Source: Roseburia sp. (GTDB taxonomy: Bacteria > Bacillota > Clostridia > Lachnospirales > Lachnospiraceae). Taken from it: DNA of 64,000 nucleotides. This document shows, piece after piece, positions 42,954-52,579 of this stretch (its first letter is position 1; every line of letters starts with the position of its first letter). The notes below the pieces were generated by a model. It made no database searches, had not been told where the DNA came from, and worked only from the letters and a program-made list of their open reading frames with translations. The translations under genes were made by a program, and so were the position numbers. The stretch is from assembly GCA_003483745.1 (NCBI GenBank), contig DMYD01000057.1, positions 1 through 64,000 on the forward strand. Reading direction: 5' to 3'.

Positions 42954-44744
42954 ATGAGTCTGTTTGTCCAGATAAAAACATTCATAGGCAATTTAAGACT
43001 GCGGGAGAGAATGCTCTTTATATACATTGCCGGAGGAATCCTGCCGATTCTGCTGTTAGATATTTATACTTATCAGAATACAAGAACGGTACTGATCCAG
43101 AAAGCAAAGGAAAGTGAGATGGACGGGTTAAATATGATCGCGGATTCGATGAGCGAGAGTATGTCCGTCATCTCCGACATTTCCAAACAGATGTATTTCG
43201 ATGAAAAGATCGAGCACATTGCATTTCATCAATATGAAAATTATTCGGAGATTCTTGCAGATTACAGAGACTATGATACCATTTCTGATTATCTGAAGTA
43301 TTATTATCATGAAATTTCAAGTATCACATTGTATCTCGATAATGATACAATTTCCAACAATGAATATTTTGTACATGTAGACCAGGAGATCTCAGAGGAG
43401 CCATGGTATCAGAATACGCTCGAACTGAATGGAAAGCCGTACTGGTCTTACTCATATGACTCGTTAAAAAGAAAAGATTCTCTTCGCATGTCGAGACTTT
43501 TATACACGAAAAATATGGATCCGGTCGGTGTACTTGCAATTAACATGCAGTATAAGCGGACGGAACTGCCTGTGCAGGAACGGACACAGGATACCTATTT
43601 GGTGTATGATGATACAGTGGTTCTGCACCGTAATGAAAATAAACGTGATACGGATGAAATGATTCTGTTGTTAAAGCAGATCAAAGAGGAGACCTATTCC
43701 GGCAAAGTGCGTTTCCAGGGCGAAGATACCTGTCTTTTATCGACAGTGCGGGTGAAACCGGATTATTCGGATGATTATTATACTCTGGTCAGTGTATGTC
43801 CATATGAGGAGATTGCAGGATCCGCAGCACGCAGTGCGCTGGGAAGTCTTGTACCGCAGTTCGCCTGTGTAGCGTTCGGACTTGGAATTATTTTAGTATT
43901 TTCCAATCAATTCAGTATAAGGGTAAATACATTCCGTCTGCAGATGCATAAGGCTGCAACAGGAGATTTTGATATCACGGAGGATATTGGCGGGGAGGAT
44001 GAGATTTCAGATCTTTACCGCGATTTAAAGGTGATGATCGATGCCATTCAGGAGCTGATGAATAACGTGATCAAAGAAAGGGTACAGAAAGAACAGGTCA
44101 ATGCAAGGCAGAAAGAAGTAGAATTTAAAATGCTTGCAAGTCAGATCAATCCACATTTTCTGTATAATACATTAGAGACGATCCGTATGCAGGCAAGGAT
44201 CCATAATCAGCCGGATATCGAGGAACTGGCAAAAATGCTTGCGAAGATCATGCGAAGAAATATTCAGGTAAGTAACACGCTGCAGCCGTTAAAATCAGAA
44301 CTGAAACTGGTAGAGTATTACCTGAAAATACAGGATTACCGGTTTCATGACAGAATCCATTACCGTATTGAAACGGAGGGTGACATTGAGCCGTTAAAGA
44401 TTATGCCGCTTCTGATCCAGCCTTTTGTGGAAAATGCGTTTGTGCATGGTCTTGAGGCGAAAGAGAGCGGTGGGGAGATCGTGATACGTGTCGAAGTGAG
44501 ATCGCATCTCTGGATTACGGTGACAGACAATGGATGTGGAATGTCAATGGAAAAATTAGACGAGGTGCAGAAAGCATTGAACGACTTTGAAAATCTGGAC
44601 AGGACGCATATTGGTATCTGTAATGTCAATCAGAGAATCAAGCTTCAGTATGGGGAGGATTATGGAGTGGAATTTGAGAGCAGGACAGGAGCAGGAACAA
44701 AAGTCATTATCAAGCTTCCGGTATTGACATCGGAAATCGTGTGA
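42954..44744 (+). CDS. Sensor histidine kinase, YesM/LytS type
   Basis: A 596-residue membrane sensor. Two membrane segments (about 21-41 and 296-316) bracket an extracellular dCache-like domain; a HAMP region follows, then the His_kinase domain with His401 in QINPHFLYNTLE and an ATPase with DNGCGMS. ATG at 42954 follows AAGGTG. Kinases of this kind normally pair with an AraC-type YesN regulator that turns on sugar operons; none is encoded here, so this is an orphan within the window. It probably senses the oligosaccharide or its binding protein. Confidence 0.92.
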   Translation: MSLFVQIKTFIGNLRLRERMLFIYIAGGILPILLLDIYTYQNTRTVLIQKAKESEMDGLNMIADSMSESMSVISDISKQMYFDEKIEHIAFHQYENYSEILADYRDYDTISDYLKYYYHEISSITLYLDNDTISNNEYFVHVDQEISEEPWYQNTLELNGKPYWSYSYDSLKRKDSLRMSRLLYTKNMDPVGVLAINMQYKRTELPVQERTQDTYLVYDDTVVLHRNENKRDTDEMILLLKQIKEETYSGKVRFQGEDTCLLSTVRVKPDYSDDYYTLVSVCPYEEIAGSAARSALGSLVPQFACVAFGLGIILVFSNQFSIRVNTFRLQMHKAATGDFDITEDIGGEDEISDLYRDLKVMIDAIQELMNNVIKERVQKEQVNARQKEVEFKMLASQINPHFLYNTLETIRMQARIHNQPDIEELAKMLAKIMRRNIQVSNTLQPLKSELKLVEYYLKIQDYRFHDRIHYRIETEGDIEPLKIMPLLIQPFVENAFVHGLEAKESGGEIVIRVEVRSHLWITVTDNGCGMSMEKLDEVQKALNDFENLDRTHIGICNVNQRIKLQYGEDYGVEFESRTGAGTKVIIKLPVLTSEIV

Positions 44745-44751
44745 GGAAAGA

Positions 44752-44811
44752 ATGAACGTGGATGAGTTCATAATATTAGAAGTTTCTGACGAAACTTTTG
44801 ATATAAAATAA
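44752..44811 (+). CDS. Possible 19-residue peptide
   Basis: ATG with a GAGGAAAG site, reading MNVDEFIILEVSDETFDIK and then TAA. The EFxILEVSDE pattern is loosely like RiPP leader peptides, but there is no core region and no modification gene nearby. May be chance or a leader for the next gene. Confidence 0.25.
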   Translation: MNVDEFIILEVSDETFDIK

Positions 44812-44842
44812 TGAGGAAATAAGTTAAAGGGGCAGGATTTAT

Positions 44843-46522
44843 ATGGGAAGGAGTTTTTGGTACAGAGGTGCATGCAGCCCTATCACAGGCAGTCTGCTGA
44901 TGGGTTTATATGGCTGCAGTGCCACAGAAAATACGATGGTTGCGGAGACACAGCAGTTAGAAGACAGACAGGAATCGTTAGAACCGATTACATTTACATT
45001 TTACAATGCAGATGGGATGGAGGATACCTGGACGGATCCTGTTGCACAAAAAATTACGGAGCTGACAGGTGTTACGTTAAAGATGGATTATCCTGCAGAT
45101 GCCAGTGATAATCGTATTGCACTTATGGCTGCAACAGGAGAATATCCGGATCTTGTGTTTGCAAAAGGAGATGCTCATACATTAATACAGAATGATGCCC
45201 TGATTGATATGTCAGACCTGATCGATCAGTATGGTCCGAATATTAAAAAGCTGTATGGAGATGAATACGAAAATTTGCGCTTTTCCAGCGAGGATCCGTC
45301 CATTTACCAGCTGTGCAGTGACAAAGTGCAGGAAGAGACTTTAGAGACATCCGGAACAGCCCAGCTTCAGTGGGCGGTATTGCAGGAAAACCAGTACCGC
45401 ATACCATATACACTGGAAGAATATACACAGATGATCCGTCACTATATGGAAAAATATCCAACGATCAACGGAAAGCCGACGATCGGTATCTCGATTGCAT
45501 GTTCTGACTGGCACTGGTATACAATGTTATCGAATCCATCCGGATATATGAACGGTTCGGCGGATAACGGACAATGGATCGTGAATGATGAAAAACAGGA
45601 AGTCTACTATAAACATGCGGCTGCCGGACAGAAAGAATATTACAAGTGGCTGAACGAAATGTACAATGAAGGAATTTTGGATCCTGAATTTGCAACGCAG
45701 ACACATGAGGATTATATTTTAAAAATTGCAGAGGGAAGAGTGCTTGGGCTGTTAGATGAGAGTTGGGATTATACGAGTGCTGAGACCTCCCTGCGTGGAA
45801 ATGGACAGGAAGAGCGGACTTATGCAGGACTTCCGGTCACAATCGACAAATCTGTGAAATGTCCTTCTTTAAAACAGCAGAATCTTTCCGTGGGCTGGGG
45901 GATCGGTATCACAAAAAGCTGTAAGGATCCGGTTCGGGCGGTCAAGTTCTTAGACTGGCTTTGCAGTGATGAGGCACAGATCCTGTTAAACTGGGGAATT
46001 GAGGGTGTCGATTATTATTATGACGAAAATGGAAAGCGATGCATTACCGAGGAAGATCTCGAAGCGTCCCAGAAAGACACCAATTATTCCGAGCGCACGG
46101 GTGTGGGATTTCGTGTTTATCCATATCCAAGTTATGGAAATCAGTCGGTTGATTCCACAGGCAATTGCTATAGTAAGAGCTCGAGGGAAATGGTAAAAGA
46201 AGGCTATGATGAGATGGAAAAAGAAGCACTGAAAGCATGGAATGTCGATATGCTGATTGATATTTTTCCACAGAAAGAAGAATTCCAAAAAGACGCATAT
46301 TCTCCATTATGGGCAATGACATTGCCAGATGAACTTGAAGAAATGCTTGCTGCATTAGATAATGTATCATGGAAAGGATTGATCGAGTGTGTTGTCAGTC
46401 CAACGGATGATTTTGATGAAAAATGGGATGAATTGCAGCAGAATTTAAAAGATGCCGGTTTGGAAAAAGCGGATCAGGAAATGACAGCATTGCTGCGGGA
46501 TGAAATCAGCCGCAGGGAATAG
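44843..46522 (+). CDS. Second sugar-binding lipoprotein
   Basis: A 559-residue extracellular binding protein, related in type to the one at 36651 but clearly diverged. Signal peptide with a slightly odd lipobox (LYGC, Cys25). The mature part shows typical elements (ITELTGVTLKMDYPADASDN; LMAATGEYPDLVFAKGD; NEMYNEGILDPEFA). It follows the histidine kinase gene, without permeases of its own, so it might share the permeases upstream or serve as the ligand-loaded partner of the kinase. Confidence 0.87.
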   Translation: MGRSFWYRGACSPITGSLLMGLYGCSATENTMVAETQQLEDRQESLEPITFTFYNADGMEDTWTDPVAQKITELTGVTLKMDYPADASDNRIALMAATGEYPDLVFAKGDAHTLIQNDALIDMSDLIDQYGPNIKKLYGDEYENLRFSSEDPSIYQLCSDKVQEETLETSGTAQLQWAVLQENQYRIPYTLEEYTQMIRHYMEKYPTINGKPTIGISIACSDWHWYTMLSNPSGYMNGSADNGQWIVNDEKQEVYYKHAAAGQKEYYKWLNEMYNEGILDPEFATQTHEDYILKIAEGRVLGLLDESWDYTSAETSLRGNGQEERTYAGLPVTIDKSVKCPSLKQQNLSVGWGIGITKSCKDPVRAVKFLDWLCSDEAQILLNWGIEGVDYYYDENGKRCITEEDLEASQKDTNYSERTGVGFRVYPYPSYGNQSVDSTGNCYSKSSREMVKEGYDEMEKEALKAWNVDMLIDIFPQKEEFQKDAYSPLWAMTLPDELEEMLAALDNVSWKGLIECVVSPTDDFDEKWDELQQNLKDAGLEKADQEMTALLRDEISRRE

Positions 46523-46569
46523 GCATGTGAAACAGATATTTATTTCAGATAGGAAAGAGAAAAAAGTTT

Positions 46570-48129
46570 ATGGCAAAAAGAATCATGATTCAGGGAACAA
46601 TGTCAAATGCGGGAAAGAGCCTTTTAGTGGCGGGATTATGCCGTATTTTTAAGCAGGACGGCTATCGTGTGGCACCGTTTAAATCCCAAAATATGGCACT
46701 CAATTCTTACATTACAGAGGAGGGACTTGAGATGGGGCGTGCACAGGTCATGCAGGCCGAGGCGGCAGGCATAAAGCCTCAGGTCTGCATGAACCCGATT
46801 CTTTTGAAGCCAACGAATGATACCGGTTCCCAGGTTATTGTAAATGGCGAAGTGTTAGAGAATATGAAGGCAAGGGATTATTTTGCATATAAAAAGAAAT
46901 TGATCCCGGATATTTTAAAAGCGTATGAGAAGCTTGAAAAACAGGCGGATATTATTGTAATCGAAGGGGCCGGAAGCCCGGCTGAGATCAATCTCAAAGA
47001 AAATGATATTGTCAATATGGGACTTGCAGAACTATTAGATGCGCCGGTAATGCTCGTCGGGGACATTGACCGTGGCGGTGTATTTGCACAGCTGATCGGT
47101 ACGTTGGTCTTGCTGGAAGAAAAAGAACGGGAGCGTATCAAAGGACTTATTATCAATAAATTTCGCGGGGATGTGTCAATTTTAGCCCCGGGCATACAGA
47201 TGTTAGAAGAAAAAGGCGGGATTCCGGTTACCGGGGTCGTGCCTTATATGCATTTAGTTCTTGAGGATGAGGACAGTCTGTCAGACAGGTTTACGGAACA
47301 TGTGGAGAAAGCAGTGGATATAGCGGTGATCCGTTTCCCACGCATTTCTAATTTTACGGATTTTATGGTATTTGAATCAATCGAAGGCGTTTCTGTCCGC
47401 TATGTGGATACGCCGGAAAAGCTGCATCACCCCGATATGATCATCCTGCCCGGCAGCAAAAATACGATGGGTGACTTAAAGTGGATGCGCCAGAATGGGT
47501 TAGAAGCTGCCATTAAAAAGCACGCGAAGAACCAGGATGCTGTGATCTTTGGAATCTGCGGCGGATATCAGATGTTAGGAGCACGTATCACCGATCTTTA
47601 CGGTGTGGAGGAAGGCGGTATGCTGCGCGGCATGGAACTTTTACCGATGGAGACAAAGATGGAACAGGAAAAAACGAGAACGCAGGTGGAGGGGACATTT
47701 GAAGAATTGACCGGTGTGTTGTCGGTGCTGTCAGGTGTGAAGATGACAGGGTATGAGATTCATATGGGAGCGAGCCGCAGGATGGATTTGCCGGAAAATG
47801 ATATGGATGCAGTTTCAGCAGATGGACAGAAAGAGTTTAAAAATCTGTGCAGTATCACGGATCAGACCGGAAATAAAAAGGCAGATGGAATCTGTGGTAA
47901 AAATGTCTATGGCACCTATGTTCACGGTGTTTTTGATGCAGATGATATTGCAGCAAAAATCGTGGAGGCACTTGCGGAAAAGAAGGGAATTTCCATGGAG
48001 ACAGTGACACAGCAGAACTATCAGGCATTTAAGGAGACACAGTATGATAAACTTGCAAAGACACTGCGGGAATATCTGGACATGGATGCTGTATACCGGA
48101 TGATGGGAATGGAGAGAGACAGTAGATGA
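46570..48129 (+). CDS. cbiP: Cobyric acid synthase
   Basis: A 519-residue CobQ/CbiP amidotransferase. N-terminal synthetase: [20 protein letters not shown] with P-loop-like [20 protein letters not shown]-terminal glutaminase with the Cys in [11 protein letters not shown] and the His in GTYVHGVFD. It amidates adenosylcobyrinic diamide to cobyric acid. Short ATG spacing to the next gene (overlap ATGA) marks a cobalamin operon. No cobalamin riboswitch is seen in the 48 bases before it. Confidence 0.97.
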   Translation: MAKRIMIQGTMSNAGKSLLVAGLCRIFKQDGYRVAPFKSQNMALNSYITEEGLEMGRAQVMQAEAAGIKPQVCMNPILLKPTNDTGSQVIVNGEVLENMKARDYFAYKKKLIPDILKAYEKLEKQADIIVIEGAGSPAEINLKENDIVNMGLAELLDAPVMLVGDIDRGGVFAQLIGTLVLLEEKERERIKGLIINKFRGDVSILAPGIQMLEEKGGIPVTGVVPYMHLVLEDEDSLSDRFTEHVEKAVDIAVIRFPRISNFTDFMVFESIEGVSVRYVDTPEKLHHPDMIILPGSKNTMGDLKWMRQNGLEAAIKKHAKNQDAVIFGICGGYQMLGARITDLYGVEEGGMLRGMELLPMETKMEQEKTRTQVEGTFEELTGVLSVLSGVKMTGYEIHMGASRRMDLPENDMDAVSADGQKEFKNLCSITDQTGNKKADGICGKNVYGTYVHGVFDADDIAAKIVEALAEKKGISMETVTQQNYQAFKETQYDKLAKTLREYLDMDAVYRMMGMERDSR

Positions 48130-49193
48130 CAAAACAGCAGCTGGAGCAGATAAAAATCAGAACACCGGATGAAAAAATCAAAAAAAAGGTGCAGGAAAAC
48201 TGGGATTCTTTGGCGAAGCCGTTGGATGGTCTTGGTGTTTTTGAAAAGATCTTTACACAGATCGGTGCGGTAACAGGTGATGAGCGTGTGCCGTTGCAAA
48301 AAAAGGCAGTGATCGTGATGTGCGCAGATAATGGGATCGTTGAGGAGGGCATCAGCCAGTCCGGGCAGGAAGTTACTTATCAGGTTGCAGAATCTATGGG
48401 AAAGAGAAAAAGTTCTGTCTGCCTTATGGCTGCGCAGGTGGGGGCAGAAGTCATTCCAATCGACGTCGGGATTGCATCGGATGAAACACCGGAGGGTGTT
48501 TGGAATCAGAAAGTATGCCGTGGCACCAAAAACTTTTTAAAGCAGCCGGCAATGGCGGAAGAGGAAGCGTTAGCTGCGATCGAGGCTGGTATAGACAGCG
48601 TAAAAAAGTGCAAAGAGGATGGCGTGACACTGCTTGCGACCGGGGAGATGGGCATTGGAAATACGACAACCAGCAGTGCAGTGGCAGCGGCACTGCTGGA
48701 CTGTGAGACTGCAGATATTACAGGAAAAGGCGCAGGTCTCAGTGATGAGGGATTATTACATAAGATTGCAGTAATTGAAGAGGCACGGGAGAAATATCAG
48801 TTTGATAAAAAAGAAGCGTTTCGTATTCTTTGTTCTGTTGGCGGATTAGATATTGCAGGATTATGCGGTGTCTGTATCGGTGGCGCTGTTTATGGTATTC
48901 CTGTGGTGTTAGATGGAGTGATCAGCGCAGTTGCTGCACTTATGGCAGAACGTCTGGTTCCGGGCGTGAAAGATTTTCTGATTGCTTCCCACAAAAGCAG
49001 GGAACCGGCTGCAGCATTGATCTTACAGGAACTGGGAGTACATCCGGTCATTGATGGCAGTCTGGCACTCGGTGAGGGAACCGGAGCTGTTTTGATGTTT
49101 GGGCTGCTTGATACGGTGCATGCAGTCTATGGGAACCGGACGACATTTTCAGATATTAAAGTGGAGGCATACCGGAGGTTTACGGAATCATGA
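48126..49193 (+). CDS. cobT: Nicotinate-nucleotide-dimethylbenzimidazole phosphoribosyltransferase
   Basis: A 355-residue CobT that forms alpha-ribazole phosphate for the lower ligand. Hallmarks: [48 protein letters not shown] and the catalytic Glu in LALGEGTGA. Overlaps cbiP by four bases and cobU by four bases. The base it activates (dimethylbenzimidazole, adenine or phenol) cannot be read from sequence. Confidence 0.97.
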   Translation: MTKQQLEQIKIRTPDEKIKKKVQENWDSLAKPLDGLGVFEKIFTQIGAVTGDERVPLQKKAVIVMCADNGIVEEGISQSGQEVTYQVAESMGKRKSSVCLMAAQVGAEVIPIDVGIASDETPEGVWNQKVCRGTKNFLKQPAMAEEEALAAIEAGIDSVKKCKEDGVTLLATGEMGIGNTTTSSAVAAALLDCETADITGKGAGLSDEGLLHKIAVIEEAREKYQFDKKEAFRILCSVGGLDIAGLCGVCIGGAVYGIPVVLDGVISAVAALMAERLVPGVKDFLIASHKSREPAAALILQELGVHPVIDGSLALGEGTGAVLMFGLLDTVHAVYGNRTTFSDIKVEAYRRFTES

Positions 49194-49795
49194 TGGTACT
49201 GGTGACAGGTGCAAGCGGCAGCGGAAAGTCGGAATATGCAGAAGGCGTGGCGGTAAAACTGGCAGGAAAGGGAAATTTGTATTATCTTGCAACCATGCGT
49301 GTCTATGGAGAAGAAGGGGCGCGCCGTGTAGAGCGGCATAGGAAACTGCGTGCCGGAAAAGGATTTCAAACGGTTGAGTGCCCGGTAAATGTAGATGAAG
49401 CGTTTGCACAGGCATATGACGGGACAATATCTGAGGCAGAGTTTTCTGCACAGGAATGTGTCAAATCGGATGGAAAGGCATGGATGCCCGTGGCCTTGTT
49501 GGAGTGCATGTCAAACCTTGTGGCGAATGTGATGTTTCCAGAGACTGCCGGTGATGAGATAAATGCAAACTGTGTAGAAAATATTATCCGCCGGATCAGA
49601 CACCTGAAAGACCAGACCGGACATTTAGTGATCGTGACCAACCAGATTTTTGAGGACGGAATCATTTATGAACCGGAGACGATGGAATATATAAAAAACC
49701 TTGGACAAATCAATCAATGTCTGGCAGAAATGGCAGATTCGGTGATTGAGGTCATTGCGGGAATTCCAATTCTTATAAAAGGGGAAAAATTATGA
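49190..49795 (+). CDS. cobU: Adenosylcobinamide kinase/guanylyltransferase
   Basis: A 201-residue CobU. P-loop GASGSGKS (7-14) and His50 in ERHRKLR, the expected site of guanylylation; VVTNQIFEDGI-type region near the C-terminus (IVTNQIFEDGIIYEP). It phosphorylates adenosylcobinamide and transfers GMP. Overlaps cobT and cobS. Confidence 0.95.
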   Translation: MMVLVTGASGSGKSEYAEGVAVKLAGKGNLYYLATMRVYGEEGARRVERHRKLRAGKGFQTVECPVNVDEAFAQAYDGTISEAEFSAQECVKSDGKAWMPVALLECMSNLVANVMFPETAGDEINANCVENIIRRIRHLKDQTGHLVIVTNQIFEDGIIYEPETMEYIKNLGQINQCLAEMADSVIEVIAGIPILIKGEKL

Positions 49796-50544
49796 TGACA
49801 GCATTAAAAGCATTGATAATTGCATTTTCCATGTATTCACAGATACCGATGCCACAATTTACCTGGCAGGATAAAGAGATGAAATATGCATTCTGTTTTT
49901 TCCCGTGGGTGGGAGCGGCAATCGGTGGCATTACGATGCTCTGGTGGTGGTTTTGCGGAACGTTTTCGGTTGGAACGGTGGCATTTGCCATGGTGGGGAC
50001 AGCGATTCCACTTGCAGTCACCGGAGGATTTCATGTGGATGGGTTTATGGATACGATGGATGCGTTCCATTCTTATCAGCCGAGAGAGAAAAAACTTGAG
50101 ATATTAAAGGACTCGCATATAGGTGCCTTTTCTGTGATCTGTCTGGTGCTTTATGAACTGGTTTATATCGGAGCGTATTCAGAGATCAGCGCAGTACGAC
50201 GGATGGGGATCGTGTCGGTGGGATTTTTCTTATCGCGCTGTCTTTCCGGTATTGCTGCGGTAACTTTTCCGGGTGCAAAGAAAGAAGGACTTTTGTATAT
50301 GTTTACGAGTAAAGCACATGAACGGACGGTAAAGACATCACTGTTTTTGCAGATGGTGGCAGCAGCAGTGCTGATGCTGTATATAGACGGAGTGACCGGC
50401 GCAGCAGTTTTAGCAGGTGCAGGTTTTACCTTTTTATATTACTATAAAAAAAGTAAAAAAGAACTTGGTGGAATTACCGGAGACACCGAAGGATATTTTG
50501 TGACGGTGTGCGAGTGCGTGATTGTTGTGATGGCAGCGGTATGA
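49792..50544 (+). CDS. cobS: Adenosylcobinamide-GDP ribazoletransferase
   Basis: A 250-residue integral membrane enzyme with about six helices. The conserved GGFHVDGFMDTMDA motif (His81, Asp83, Asp87) is present. It joins adenosylcobinamide-GDP to alpha-ribazole to complete cobalamin. Overlaps cobU by four bases. Confidence 0.95.
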   Translation: MMTALKALIIAFSMYSQIPMPQFTWQDKEMKYAFCFFPWVGAAIGGITMLWWWFCGTFSVGTVAFAMVGTAIPLAVTGGFHVDGFMDTMDAFHSYQPREKKLEILKDSHIGAFSVICLVLYELVYIGAYSEISAVRRMGIVSVGFFLSRCLSGIAAVTFPGAKKEGLLYMFTSKAHERTVKTSLFLQMVAAAVLMLYIDGVTGAAVLAGAGFTFLYYYKKSKKELGGITGDTEGYFVTVCECVIVVMAAV

Positions 50545-50579
50545 TATATTTTGATGGAATAACATAGGTGAGGTGTAAA

Positions 50580-50960
50580 ATGAGACTGGTTCTAGGTGGA
50601 ATCGCACAGGGAAAACGCGATTATGTAAAAACAGCATATCAGATTTCAGAGAATGACATTTTTTCCGGTGAACAAACAGAACTTGAGCAGCTGTGCGGCG
50701 CAAAGGCAGTAGATAAGTTCCATCTGTGGGTAAAAAGAAAAGTGAAAGAGCAGGCAGATGTGCCAAAACTCACAGACATATTTATAGAGAAAAATCCGGA
50801 CTGCATCGTGATCTGCGATGAAGTCGGATGTGGTGTTGTGCCGATAGAAAAAGAAGAGAGAGAATACCGGGAGCTGGTCGGAAGAATGCAGGTCATTCTG
50901 GCAGGATCTTCGGAGAGTGTGGAGCGTGTGATATGCGGAATAGCACAGAAAATAAAATAA
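50580..50960 (+). CDS. Short CobU-like protein lacking a full P-loop
   Basis: A 126-residue protein similar to CobU but short. It starts MRLVLGGIAQGKRDY, where the P-loop Ser/Thr is replaced by Arg, and has the CobU-like CDEVGCGVVPIEKEEREYRELVGR segment. It lacks the guanylylation HRxxR part. ATG at 50580 follows GGTGAGGTG. Overlaps the phosphatase gene downstream. Such short paralogs accompany cobalamin genes in clostridia; the role is unknown, perhaps regulatory or structural. Confidence 0.8.
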   Translation: MRLVLGGIAQGKRDYVKTAYQISENDIFSGEQTELEQLCGAKAVDKFHLWVKRKVKEQADVPKLTDIFIEKNPDCIVICDEVGCGVVPIEKEEREYRELVGRMQVILAGSSESVERVICGIAQKIK

Positions 50961-51562
50961 CAATGATCTTTATCCGTCACGGGGAGACAGCGTCGAACCG
51001 GAAGAAAAGTTACCTTGGCTGGACAGACGAGCCACTTTCGGAAAAAGGCTGCGAAATGCTTGCGCATAACAGGGGAAATTATCCTGTGGCAGACATTATT
51101 TTTACAAGTCCGATGACAAGGTGCAGGCAGACGAAAGAGATTTTATATAAAGGTCAGCCATATCAGACGATAGAAAAATGGAAAGAGATGAACTTTGGCA
51201 GCTTTGAGGGGAAAACTTATCTTGATTTAAAGGGAAATGCGGATTATCAGAGATGGATCGACAGCGGTGGAACATTGCCATTTCCAGGTGGGGAAAGCCG
51301 GGCTGAGTTTATTGCAAGATGCAGAGCCGGTCTGATTGACTGTCTGATGAAGTCAGGAAAACAAAAAAAAGTTGTCTGTATTGTACATGGCGGCACGATC
51401 ATGGCACTTTTTGACAGCTATGGAAAGGGTTCCTATTTCGATTATCAGTGCAGGTGCGGACAGGGATATGAATGTACACTGACCTATGCATTAGATGAAA
51501 CCGGAGTGATAGAAGAAACATCAATTTCCATGACGGATGAAAAATTAATTACTGGAGAGTAA
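50933..51562 (+). CDS. cobC: Histidine phosphatase, probable alpha-ribazole phosphatase
   Basis: A 209-residue phosphoglycerate-mutase-like phosphatase with RHGE (His16) and the second His in VHGGTIMAL. ATG at 50933 lies in the preceding gene and follows GGAG. In this operon it most likely dephosphorylates alpha-ribazole 5-phosphate (CobC), though the family is broad. The frame from 50828 overlaps the upstream gene too far and is not used. Confidence 0.85.
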   Translation: MRNSTENKITMIFIRHGETASNRKKSYLGWTDEPLSEKGCEMLAHNRGNYPVADIIFTSPMTRCRQTKEILYKGQPYQTIEKWKEMNFGSFEGKTYLDLKGNADYQRWIDSGGTLPFPGGESRAEFIARCRAGLIDCLMKSGKQKKVVCIVHGGTIMALFDSYGKGSYFDYQCRCGQGYECTLTYALDETGVIEETSISMTDEKLITGE

Positions 51563-51566
51563 AGAT

Positions 51567-52544
51567 ATGCGTTATCATATGATTGCATTTCTGGCAGGAT
51601 TTCTGCTGGATCTATGGATCGGAGATCCGCACTGGCTGTATCATCCGGTGCGGCTGATCGGAAATCTGATCACAGTACTGGAACATAAATTGCTGGATGT
51701 GACAAAAGCCAGAAATGAAAAAAAAGAACGGCACGCAGGTATTTTGCTTGTGTCAGCTGTATTATTCTGTACCGGAATGGTGAGCGGTATTCTGCTGCTG
51801 GGATCATATGCGCTTAGTCCTGTGGCAGGCTGTATTTTAGAAAGTATCATGACTTATCAGATACTTGCCACCAAATGTCTGAAAGTTGAGAGCATGAAAG
51901 TATACGAACGTCTGCGGGAAGATGATCTTGCAGGCGCAAGAACTGCGGTGTCAATGATCGTTGGACGTGATACGCAAAATCTGGATACGGCGGGAGTTGC
52001 AAAAGCAGCTGTGGAGACGGTGGCAGAAAATACGTCGGACGGTGTGATCGCACCAATGATCTATTTAGCGATTGGGGGACCAATTTTAGGGTTTTTGTAT
52101 AAGGCAGTCAATACGATGGATTCGATGGTGGGCTATAAAAATGACCGTTACCTGAACTTTGGAAGAACTGCGGCAAAACTCGATGACGCGGTGAATTATA
52201 TTCCGGCACGGATCAGTGCGGCATTGATGATCGCAGCAGCTTATGGACCGGGAAAACAGTTTTCCGGGAAAGATGCTCTGCGTATTTTTATGCGTGACCG
52301 TTATAATCATGCAAGCCCAAATTCTGCCCAGACGGAGGCAGCCTGTGCCGGTGCGCTGCATCTTCGTTTGGCGGGGGACGCAAGTTATTTTGGAAAAATC
52401 GTCAAAAAACCATTTATCGGAGATGATATAAGACCTGTGGAAGCGGAAGATATCGTGCGGGTGAATGTGCTTTTGTACCGGAGTGCGGTGATCGGGGAGA
52501 TTTTGTGCCTGCTTGGACTTTGGGGTGTAACATTGTTTGGGTGA
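51567..52544 (+). CDS. cbiB: Adenosylcobinamide-phosphate synthase CbiB
   Basis: A 325-residue membrane enzyme attaching aminopropanol (phosphate) to cobyric acid. Recognised by LLDLWIGDPHWLYHPVRLIG at the N-terminus and AVSMIVGRDTQNLD, VETVAENTSDGVIAP and NTMDSMVGYKN. Starts four bases after the phosphatase gene and closes the cobalamin operon. Confidence 0.95.
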   Translation: MRYHMIAFLAGFLLDLWIGDPHWLYHPVRLIGNLITVLEHKLLDVTKARNEKKERHAGILLVSAVLFCTGMVSGILLLGSYALSPVAGCILESIMTYQILATKCLKVESMKVYERLREDDLAGARTAVSMIVGRDTQNLDTAGVAKAAVETVAENTSDGVIAPMIYLAIGGPILGFLYKAVNTMDSMVGYKNDRYLNFGRTAAKLDDAVNYIPARISAALMIAAAYGPGKQFSGKDALRIFMRDRYNHASPNSAQTEAACAGALHLRLAGDASYFGKIVKKPFIGDDIRPVEAEDIVRVNVLLYRSAVIGEILCLLGLWGVTLFG

Positions 52545-52579
52545 TGAAGTCAGAAATGAAGAAGGGGTGTATACAATAC

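Noticed and set aside
46523..46569. Cobalamin riboswitch before cbiP
   Set aside because: Only about 48 bases separate the genes and no B12-box was seen.
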